Both the position numbers and the translations under genes were made by a program. This document shows positions 1-4,565 of a DNA stretch of 5,350 nucleotides, one piece after another. The notes under the pieces were generated by a model that had not been told where the DNA came from, ran no database searches, and saw only the letters and a list, made by a program, of their open reading frames with translations. Every line of letters begins with the position of its first letter. The first letter of the stretch is position 1. Source of the stretch: Acidobacteriota bacterium (lineage in GTDB: Bacteria; Acidobacteriota; HRBIN11); NCBI GenBank assembly GCA_030550225.1, contig JAUQPV010000204.1, positions 1 to 5,350 on the forward strand, read 5' to 3'.

Positions 1-403
1 GCCGTGCATGCTGGGATGGGGCCAGGTTTACATGGTCGTCAATCCGGTCGGGGAGGTCTTACCGTGCCACGGGGCGAAGGTCATCCGGGAGCTTCGGTTT
101 GACACCGTGCGGGACCGGGGCCTGGCCAACATCTGGTGGGACTCGGAGGCCTTCCAACGGTTTCGGGGCGAGGCCTGGCTCCCGGAGCCCTGTCGGTCCT
201 GTCCGCTCCGGACCGTCGACTTTGGTGGATGTCGCTGTCAGGCCTACCTCCTGACGGGCCGGGCCGACGTGACGGACCCCGTGTGCGAATTCTCGCCCCA
301 CCGGTCCATGCTGGATGCCCTTATCGAGTCAACCCTGCGTTCGATGGACGGAAAAGCCGTCCCTCGAACGCACGTCACGCCTCGGTCGGATTCCCCGGGG
401 TAG
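1..403 (+). CDS. pqqE: PqqE, PQQ precursor peptide cyclase, C-terminal part (5' end outside window)
   Basis: This is the last 133 residues of the radical SAM enzyme that forms the C-C bond between the Glu and Tyr side chains of PqqA. The first complete codon is at base 2. The fragment is the SPASM region carrying the two auxiliary Fe-S clusters. Cysteines at fragment residues 2, 22, 64, 67, 77, 79 and 95 and Asp73 align without gaps, by my recall, to C248, C268, C310, C313, C323, C325, C341 and D319 of the Methylobacterium enzyme, so every auxiliary-cluster ligand is present. Family blocks PCM-x-GWG, LPCH, PEPCRSC, DFGGCRCQA and TDPVC are all readable. The implied full length, about 379 residues, is normal. 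The N-terminal radical SAM CxxxCxxC site lies upstream and cannot be checked. pqqA follows 96 bp downstream. Identification is very secure. Confidence 0.97.
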   Translation, partial: PCMLGWGQVYMVVNPVGEVLPCHGAKVIRELRFDTVRDRGLANIWWDSEAFQRFRGEAWLPEPCRSCPLRTVDFGGCRCQAYLLTGRADVTDPVCEFSPHRSMLDALIESTLRSMDGKAVPRTHVTPRSDSPG

Positions 404-408
404 GCGTC

Positions 409-475
409 GGGTGCCGGGTGTTGGGTATAAGGCGCTTGTCACCCAAGACCGAGTACCCGACACCGAACACCCATA
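409..475. repeat. Heptamer arrays in inverted orientation between pqqE and pqqA
   Basis: A G-rich run of three 7-bp units (409-429, each starting GGGT) is followed by a C-rich run of five 7-bp units (441-475, each starting ACC, such as ACCCGAC and ACCGAAC). The two runs are roughly reverse complements. Bases 409-427 can pair with 454-472 at 15 of 19 positions plus one G-U pair, with a 26-nt loop. The structure sits between the pqqE stop and the pqqA ribosome binding site. It could act as a transcript-shaping hairpin or be a passive intergenic repeat; no U-tract follows it. A TATAAG at 426-431 resembles a -10 box but has no good -35 partner. Confidence 0.7.
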
Positions 476-487
476 AAACGCTCTCTT

Positions 488-493
488 AGGAGG
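488..493 (+). promoter_or_regulatory. Shine-Dalgarno sequence of pqqA
   Basis: A perfect AGGAGG lies 6 bases before the ATG at 500. It is the strongest ribosome binding site in the window and supports the tiny pqqA frame being translated, in keeping with the high demand for a peptide consumed one-for-one in PQQ synthesis. Confidence 0.85.
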
Positions 494-499
494 GGAGCC

Positions 500-583
500 A
501 TGCGGAAACCGTGGCGAAAGCCGATGGCTCGGAAGGTCAACGTGGGCGCTGAGATCAGCGCCTACTCCATGGTGAAGGTGTAA
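500..583 (+). CDS. pqqA: PqqA, PQQ precursor peptide (27 aa)
   Basis: This 27-residue ribosomal peptide supplies the carbon skeleton of PQQ. The essential Glu and Tyr are separated by three residues: E18-I-S-A-Y22 (GAEISAY), matching the invariant E-x3-Y spacing of PqqA. The N-terminal half is basic (RKPWRKP), as in many PqqA leaders, and a short hydrophobic tail (MVKV) follows the core. Length is within the family range of about 22-30 residues. Translation is backed by a perfect AGGAGG 6 bases upstream. It lies after pqqE and 234 bp before pqqC, whereas pqqA usually heads the operon. A hairpin begins 11 bases after its stop. The motif and its pqq neighbours make the call secure despite the small size. 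Confidence 0.93.
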   Translation: MRKPWRKPMARKVNVGAEISAYSMVKV

Positions 584-594
584 GACCTTCCGGC

Positions 595-625
595 GTGCCC
601 CGGCAGCCGACCGGCCCCGGGGCAC
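595..625 (+). terminator. GC-rich hairpin just after pqqA, possible attenuator or mRNA-stabilising stem
   Basis: GTGCCCCGG (595-603) and CCGGGGCAC (617-625) form a perfect 9-bp stem with a 13-nt loop. It begins 11 bases after the pqqA stop codon. No T-run follows, so it is not a canonical intrinsic terminator. In other bacteria pqqA transcript is more abundant than the distal pqq transcript, and a stem here could provide partial termination or 3'-end protection. The structure is seen directly; its role is inferred. Confidence 0.55.
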
Positions 626-800
626 TTCGCCGACCCTTCGAGCAAATTGCCAACACCCGTTTTTGAAAAGCCCGCTTCCCCGGCGCTGGGAAAGGTCCAT
701 GGGACGCTGTTTTCGCGGACCGAACGACGATGTGAAAGGTCACCCGGTCGGGGGAGATAGGTTTAGGGTTTGGAGTCTGTGGTTCTTACCTGGGACCCTG

Positions 801-807
801 GGAGGAG
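801..807 (+). promoter_or_regulatory. Shine-Dalgarno sequence of pqqC, decides the start
   Basis: GGAGGAG ends 10 bases before the ATG at 818. The same frame is open back to an ATG at 770, but that codon lies upstream of this site and would add a non-family extension. The ATG at 824 is possible but less well spaced. Confidence 0.75.
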
Positions 808-817
808 AAGATCCGCC

Positions 818-1558
818 ATGCCGATGGGCGACCGTCCCCTACCCTTTGACGAATTCGTCGAGGTCCTGCGGCGGGAGGGGTTTCAGCGCTACCATCATCA
901 GCATCCCTTCCACCGTCTGATGAACGAGGGACAGTTGACACCCGGTCAAATGCGGGCCTGGCTGGTCAACCGCTTTTACTACCAGTCGGTCATCCCTATC
1001 AAGGACGCGGCCATCCTGGCGAACTGTCCAATCCGGGAGGTCCGGCGCGTCTGGATCCGACGGATCCTGGACCACGACGGGACGGCCGACAAGCCGGGCG
1101 GCATCGAGGCCTGGCTTCGGTTCGGCGAGGCGATGGGCCTCCGCCGAGACCAGATCCTGCAAGCGGACGTCCTCCCGGGCGTGCGCTTGGCCGGGGACGC
1201 TTACGTGAACTTCTGCAAGACCCGGAGTTGGCTGGAGGGTGTGGCCTCCTCGTTGACCGAGTTGTTCGCCCCGACGGCCATTGAGGAACGTCTGGCGGCC
1301 CTTCGGCGACACTACCCCTGGATTCGACCCGACGGGTTTACTTACTTTGAGTGGCGGCTCCAGGCGGCCCGACAGGACGCCGCCGATGCCTTGGACATCT
1401 TGCGGCAGTACTGCGTCACGGCCGAGGACCAGCGGCGTTGTCTGAATGCCCTCATCTTCAAGACCGAGCTCCTGTGGTCGCTTTTAGACGCCGTCTACCT
1501 CGAGTACGTCGTCCGGAACGACGGCAAGACCCCTTACGACGAAGTCGGCGAGCCGTAA
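818..1558 (+). CDS. pqqC: PqqC, pyrroloquinoline-quinone synthase
   Basis: PqqC is a cofactorless oxidase that catalyses the last PQQ step, ring closure and an eight-electron oxidation of the AHQQ intermediate using O2. The 246-residue length matches the family (about 250). Blocks in order are YHHQHPFH (25-32), NRFYYQ (51-56), IPIKDAA (59-65), ILDHDG (83-88), GGIEAWL (94-100), SSLTELFAP (144-152), HYPWI (165-169), YFEWRL (176-181) and FKTELLWSLLDA (214-225). Recalled Klebsiella active-site residues H24, R50, Q54, K60, H84, Y175, R179 and K214 correspond to H26, R52, Q56, K62, H86, Y176, R180 and K215. The exception is H154, replaced by Ile155 (codon 1280-1282) with unbroken spacing on both sides. 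pqqD begins 53 bp downstream on the same strand. The family call is certain. Full activity is likely but not proven, given the missing His. Confidence 0.97.
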   Translation: MPMGDRPLPFDEFVEVLRREGFQRYHHQHPFHRLMNEGQLTPGQMRAWLVNRFYYQSVIPIKDAAILANCPIREVRRVWIRRILDHDGTADKPGGIEAWLRFGEAMGLRRDQILQADVLPGVRLAGDAYVNFCKTRSWLEGVASSLTELFAPTAIEERLAALRRHYPWIRPDGFTYFEWRLQAARQDAADALDILRQYCVTAEDQRRCLNALIFKTELLWSLLDAVYLEYVVRNDGKTPYDEVGEP

Positions 1559-1611
1559 GACCGTCCGGTTTGGAGCCCGCTGTCCTGGGGGCGTCTGGGA
1601 GAGTCGTCTGT

Positions 1612-1890
1612 ATGGAAGGGACGTGGATTCCTGTCTTGAAGAAAGGCGTCTACTTACGGGAAACGGCGGGGGCCTATCTTTTGCTCCTGCCGGAGGGGTA
1701 CATGGAGCTCGACGAGGTCGCCTGGGAGGTCCTCCGCCACTGTGACGGGCGTCACGACGTGGAAGCCATCGCCCAAGCGATGGCTGAACGATATGCCGGG
1801 GACGTCGAGACGATTCGCCGGGACGTCGTCGAGTTCTTGACTGACTTGCGGCGTCAGGGCCTCTTGGAATTCCGAGAATTGGCTTCATAA
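1612..1890 (+). CDS. pqqD: PqqD, PqqA-binding peptide chaperone
   Basis: PqqD is a small winged-helix RiPP-recognition protein that binds PqqA and delivers it to PqqE. The 92-residue length is typical. Family hallmarks are LLLLPEG (23-29), L-x-E-x-A-x-x-V-L (33-41), the CDGRHDVEAI segment (44-53), and the C-terminal helix DVVEFLTDLRRQGLLE (71-86). I chose the ATG at 1612 because the protein then begins as PqqD proteins do. The open frame extends further upstream, but only across sequence antiparallel to or overlapping pqqC. The preceding GGGAGAG is a modest ribosome binding site. It is the last gene of the cluster here, is not fused to PqqC as in methylotrophs, and its 3' 37 bases overlap a convergent gene on the other strand. 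Confidence 0.95.
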   Translation: MEGTWIPVLKKGVYLRETAGAYLLLLPEGYMELDEVAWEVLRHCDGRHDVEAIAQAMAERYAGDVETIRRDVVEFLTDLRRQGLLEFRELAS

Positions 1891-2444
1891 GCGGCGTGCC
1901 GGACTCGGTCGCCCGTGACGGCGAACGACAGCCCTATACCCGTCGAGGGGACACCCGGCGTCCGGTCGAGGGCGGCCTTCACGCGGTCGGGCCGACTGGG
2001 GCGGAGGCCGATGTATTCGGCGGCCGACGCAAAATCTTCAAAGACCTCGCACTGAAAGTCCTTCTCCATCCGGCTCAGGGAGAACACCTGAAGGTAGATG
2101 TAGTCTTCTGATTGGACGTTGAAGTGGAGGTACAAGACGGGAGGCGCCTCTTGGAAGCTGGGCCGCCCCAAGATGATGCCGATCCGGTAATGCTCGTCCA
2201 GACGGCCCCGGTCGGCCTTCGGAAATTCCCGGAAGCTCATCAGAAAGCCCAGTCGCTCAAACTTGACGGCCAGGAACTCACCACCGTCCTTCGTGATGGG
2301 GTGGGCACTGCAACGGGAAGCGTCCAGGACAATCTCGGCTTGGCCGGCACCCAGGATGGCATCCGCCAACGTGAAGTTGTCGGAGCCCGCATAAAGCGTG
2401 ACCGCCAGGAATATGGCGATCACGAGAAGGGGGGTCGATTTCAT
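1854..2444 (-). CDS. Exported protein of unknown function
   Basis: I do not recognise this 196-residue protein. It begins with a clear Sec-type signal peptide: Met-Lys, a hydrophobic stretch (residues 5-19, LLVIAIFLAVTLYA), and likely cleavage near residue 19-20. The mature part has two cysteines (C45, C132) that could form a disulfide in the periplasm, a LYLHF segment (104-108), and IYLQVFSLSR (116-125). There is no lipobox. The segment L-A-D-A-I-L-x-A-G ending at VLDASRC (26-45) loosely recalls the start of VirK-type periplasmic proteins. That resemblance is weak. The ATG at 2444 is preferred over the GTG at 2450 because GGAGAGG (2456-2450) is then spaced 5 bases away. The 3' end overlaps pqqD antisense by 37 bp. 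Opposing + strand frames in this stretch are broken and have no family features. Confidence 0.72.
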   Translation of the reverse strand: MKSTPLLVIAIFLAVTLYAGSDNFTLADAILGAGQAEIVLDASRCSAHPITKDGGEFLAVKFERLGFLMSFREFPKADRGRLDEHYRIGIILGRPSFQEAPPVLYLHFNVQSEDYIYLQVFSLSRMEKDFQCEVFEDFASAAEYIGLRPSRPDRVKAALDRTPGVPSTGIGLSFAVTGDRVRHAAYEANSRNSKRP

Positions 2445-2449
2445 CGACA

Positions 2450-2456
2450 CCTCTCC
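2450..2456 (-). promoter_or_regulatory. Shine-Dalgarno sequence of the exported-protein gene
   Basis: Read on the - strand, GGAGAGG ends 5 bases before the ATG at 2444. It overlaps the alternative GTG at 2450, which therefore cannot be the start using this site. It supports the - strand gene being real. Confidence 0.65.
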
Positions 2457-2482
2457 ATGAAGGGATGGCCTACAGGGTCTTC

Positions 2483-2512
2483 GGGGTTAGGGTTTAGGGA
2501 CTGGGTGTTGGG
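2483..2512 (+). repeat. Telomere-like G-rich run, potential G-quadruplex
   Basis: Five consecutive G-tracts lie at 2483-2486, 2490-2492, 2497-2499, 2503-2505 and 2510-2512, separated by loops of 3-4 bases (TTA, TTTA, ACT, TGTT). This satisfies the usual G3+ with short-loop quadruplex pattern with one tract to spare. It sits 39 bases upstream of the exported-protein start, with the G-rich strand being the template strand for that gene. The units resemble those at 409-429 and 760-773. Confidence 0.8.
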
Positions 2513-2713
2513 TTTTTCCAGAAGGGAGGAGCGGCCATCGTCTTTGGCAAATGGGCAGTTTCGGCGGATAGGTTTGATGCAGTTCCATGTCATAGGCGAG
2601 GGGCTTCATCCAAGAATCAAAGCGACAAGGCAGGGGCGATAAAACGGCTGGCCGTCCCGACTTCTCCCAGGCCCTGCATGTCCCACCTATTCTCAGAGGG
2701 GCCAAGTCCCAGG

Positions 2714-2741
2714 TCCATGTAGAATATCCATGTAGAATATC
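2714..2741. repeat. 13-bp perfect tandem duplication
   Basis: TCCATGTAGAATA occurs twice in direct succession (2714-2726 and 2727-2739), plus two further bases. A 13-bp gain shifts any reading frame crossing it, in line with this stretch being non-coding or decayed. It looks like a recent replication-slippage event because both copies are identical. Confidence 0.9.
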
Positions 2742-2897
2742 AAAGACGCCGACGTAGATGTCAAATTTCTGAACCGATGGGCCGAGACCCCGCATCTCAT
2801 TCACGCAATCCGTTAGAAAGGTCCCTCCTTTCGGCCACCGAACCATGTCGATAAAAATATAGGACATCCAGCCCCGGCCGGCTACCCCAAGAGGCGC

Positions 2898-2927
2898 TTG
2901 GAGAACTCACGACGGGACCCATACAAT
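2898..2927 (+). promoter_or_regulatory. Possible promoter for the FGGY kinase gene
   Basis: A TACAAT at 2922-2927 matches the -10 consensus at five of six positions. It is preceded at 18 bp by TTGGAG (2898-2903), a weak -35. It would give a leader of about 150 nt before the kinase start. Evidence is slight. Confidence 0.25.
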
Positions 2928-3003
2928 AGCAGAGCCGTCCAGCCCGTGAGAATGGCGTCGGAACAACCTTGCCCATCGCCCGGAAAGCACGATTTTCAAG
3001 TTT

Positions 3004-3035
3004 CGTGATGGCGTGACGGCGTAACGACGTGACGA
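3004..3035. repeat. Four 8-bp tandem units upstream of the kinase gene
   Basis: CGTGATGG, CGTGACGG, CGTAACGA and CGTGACGA follow without gaps. The core CGTNACG of the last three is itself palindromic, so the array presents palindromes every 8 bp. It lies 52 bases before the kinase ATG. It may be a protein-binding array or simple slippage-derived sequence like the 8-bp array at 5172-5219. Confidence 0.8.
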
Positions 3036-3086
3036 GGCCGATCCCGGGCCGTTCGCCCCGATCGGTTCTCCACCCCGAATATCGAA

Positions 3087-4508
3087 ATGAAATCCCTGGT
3101 GGCCGGCGTCGACCTTGGGACGGAAGGTGTGCGGGTCTGCGTCTTGGACCTGCAGGGTACGCTTTATGCCGAGGCCGCCGAGCCTATCGTCACACACGAG
3201 ACCGTGGCCGGCGGGGTCGAGCAGGACCCCGAAGACTGGTGGGCGGCCGTCGGCCGGTGTCTCCGGACCGTCGGCACTCGTGTCGACGTCCGTCAGATTC
3301 GGGCCCTGGCCGTGGCATCGACCTCGGGCACGGTCGTCGTCCTGGACGCTCGGGGCCGACCCCTGCGGCGGGCTCTCATGTATAACGACGCCCGGGCCAT
3401 GCCGGAAGCCCAAGAGCTCCTGGCCGCTGTCGGCGGATCGGCGTTTGTTCGGCCTACGGACCCACCCCCCAAGTTCCTGTGGCTCCAGCGTCATGAGCCT
3501 GACGTCTGGACCCGGACCCACCGCATCGTCCACGCCGCCGACTTCGTAACGGGTCGACTGACCGGCCGATGGGCCACGGACTGGACTCATGCCCTCAAGA
3601 CGGGCTACGACCCTGCCTGCCAAGCCTGGTCGCCGGTCCTTTCGGCCGTCGGTGTCGAGTCGGACAGGCTCCCGGTCGTCCTCCCGCCGGGCACGCCCAT
3701 CGGTCCGGTCCACGCCCGGGCGGCCGAGGCGACGGGTCTCCGGTCGGGGACCCTCGTCGTGACCGGGATGACTGACGGCTGTGCCGCGCAGGTGGCGGCT
3801 GGAGCCGTCGCCCCCGGCGAGTGGTGTAGCGTGCTTGGGACGACCCTCGTCGTTCGGGGCGTGACGGAAGAACCCATCGGGGATCCCCAGGGACGTGTGT
3901 ACTGTCACCGCCATCCTGAGGGCTTCTGGCTTCCGGGCGGCGCCAGCAACACGGGCGGCGAATGCCTCCGCAAGGCGTTTGGCCACGCCGACTTGCAGGC
4001 GATGGACGAAAAGGCATGGGCTTACTCGCCCACGGGGCTCGTCGCCTACCCTCTCGTCCGTCGCGGCGAACGCTTCCCCTTCATCGCGCCCCAGGCTCAA
4101 GGGTTCCTGCTGGGGACGCCCCGGTCCGAATTCGAGCGGTACGCGGCGTACCTCGAGGGCGTCGCTTACGTCGAGCGCTTGGCTTATGACCTGTTGACTC
4201 GACTCGGGGCGACCGTCGGGGACGTGGTGCACACCGCCGGGGGCGGGTCCCGAAGCGAGGTCTGGCTTCAAATCCGGGGCGACGTCCTCGGACGGGTCCT
4301 GGTCCGGCCTCGGCACACCGGAGCGGCCGTCGGAGCGGCCATCCTCGCCGCCACGGCGGTCGTCGGCGACGGCTTGATCGCCCGGACTCGGTCGATGGTC
4401 CGGACCGACCGGACGGTCGTCCCCCGGCGACACACGCAAGACCTCTACGCCGAGGCCTACGGCCGATTCCTGGAGGCCCTCCGGACGCGGGGCTATTTGA
4501 CTGACTGA
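3087..4508 (+). CDS. FGGY-family sugar kinase, probably D-ribulose kinase type
   Basis: This 473-residue cytoplasmic kinase transfers the ATP gamma-phosphate to a sugar. The FGGY fold is shown by the N-terminal DLGTEG phosphate loop (9-14), TSGTVVVLD (79-87), catalytic Asp230 in GMTDGCAA, the GTT loop (251-253), GGASN-TGG (284-291), and the ATP-binding AGGGS (384-388). By recall, blocks TSGTV, LMYNDAR (97-103), HALKTGYD (168-175), GGASN and YPLVRRGERFP (321-331) match the cyanobacterial/plant SePSK/XK-1 kinases acting on D-ribulose better than classical xylulokinase. D9, S80 and D230 correspond to D8, S72 and D221 there. ATG 3087 is the only start in the open frame, but no Shine-Dalgarno is visible. 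The stop codon lies inside the operator of the downstream tetR. Family is certain, substrate inferred. Confidence 0.93.
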   Translation: MKSLVAGVDLGTEGVRVCVLDLQGTLYAEAAEPIVTHETVAGGVEQDPEDWWAAVGRCLRTVGTRVDVRQIRALAVASTSGTVVVLDARGRPLRRALMYNDARAMPEAQELLAAVGGSAFVRPTDPPPKFLWLQRHEPDVWTRTHRIVHAADFVTGRLTGRWATDWTHALKTGYDPACQAWSPVLSAVGVESDRLPVVLPPGTPIGPVHARAAEATGLRSGTLVVTGMTDGCAAQVAAGAVAPGEWCSVLGTTLVVRGVTEEPIGDPQGRVYCHRHPEGFWLPGGASNTGGECLRKAFGHADLQAMDEKAWAYSPTGLVAYPLVRRGERFPFIAPQAQGFLLGTPRSEFERYAAYLEGVAYVERLAYDLLTRLGATVGDVVHTAGGGSRSEVWLQIRGDVLGRVLVRPRHTGAAVGAAILAATAVVGDGLIARTRSMVRTDRTVVPRRHTQDLYAEAYGRFLEALRTRGYLTD

Positions 4509-4525
4509 CCGGTCAGTCAAATAAT
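4497..4525 (+). promoter_or_regulatory. Sigma70-type promoter of the tetR gene
   Basis: TTGACT (4497-4502, five of six consensus bases) and AATAAT (4520-4525, five of six) are separated by exactly 17 bp. The expected start of transcription, near 4532, would give a leader of about 34 nt before the tetR ATG. The -35 box lies inside the last codons of the kinase. The whole spacer is occupied by the palindrome at 4502-4519, so a bound repressor would block RNA polymerase. Confidence 0.7.
4502..4519. promoter_or_regulatory. 18-bp perfect palindrome, predicted TetR-family operator
   Basis: TGACTGACCGGTCAGTCA is a perfect inverted repeat of 9-bp half-sites, a size and style typical of TetR-family operators. 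It covers the kinase stop codon (4506-4508) and fills the spacer of the tetR promoter. The TGAC unit is repeated three times in a row (4498-4509). Binding by the adjacent regulator is inferred from position. Confidence 0.8.
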
Positions 4526-4565
4526 AAGGGCAAGTTGCCTCTACCTCACGGGAGTCGGTCCTGTC

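Larger units (their letters stand above)
584..817. other. pqqA-pqqC intergenic region without a gene
   Basis: This 234-bp gap has no supportable reading frame. It holds the post-pqqA hairpin (595-625), a short telomere-like G-rich stretch (760-773), and the pqqC ribosome binding site (801-807). I could not find a convincing -35/-10 pair, so pqqC is either read through from pqqA or uses a promoter I cannot recognise. Confidence 0.6.
2513..3086. other. Intergenic region without a supportable gene
   Basis: This 574-bp stretch holds no gene I can support. A 126-residue frame on the - strand (2867 to 2487) is open, but it runs through the G-rich repeat, lacks a good ribosome binding site, and shows no family motif. 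It may be decayed coding sequence. The region contains a 13-bp tandem duplication (2714-2739), a possible promoter for the kinase (2898-2927), and an 8-bp array (3004-3035). Confidence 0.55.

Noticed and set aside
770..817. Upstream ATG for pqqC at 770
   Set aside because: It precedes the GGAGGAG ribosome binding site at 801-807 and would add 16 residues not seen in PqqC. The ATG at 818 fits both spacing and family length.
839..1312. A 157-residue open frame on the - strand
   Set aside because: It is antisense to pqqC, shows no motif, and is explained by codon bias of the real gene.
1351..1611. N-terminal extension of pqqD
   Set aside because: The frame is open upstream, but the added residues mostly overlap pqqC in another frame and are Arg/Pro-rich. 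PqqD proteins begin near the ATG at 1612.
1896..2642. Two adjoining + strand frames (1896-2111 and 2112-2642)
   Set aside because: They lie opposite the exported-protein gene, which has a signal peptide and ribosome binding site. The + frames are interrupted by a stop and lack family features; the second runs through the G-rich repeat.
3004..3035. CRISPR array or plasmid-type iterons
   Set aside because: Units are only 8 bp with no spacers, so it is not CRISPR. There is no replication initiator gene or AT-rich region nearby to support an origin.
3087..4508. Classical D-xylulokinase (xylB)
   Set aside because: The general fold fits, but the conserved blocks around TSGTV, HALKTGYD and RGERFP agree better with the D-ribulose kinase type, and no xylose isomerase is adjacent.
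4502..4519. Intrinsic terminator of the kinase gene
   Set aside because: The palindrome has no loop at its centre and overlaps the stop codon, so it makes a poor RNA hairpin. Its position between -35 and -10 boxes fits an operator better.
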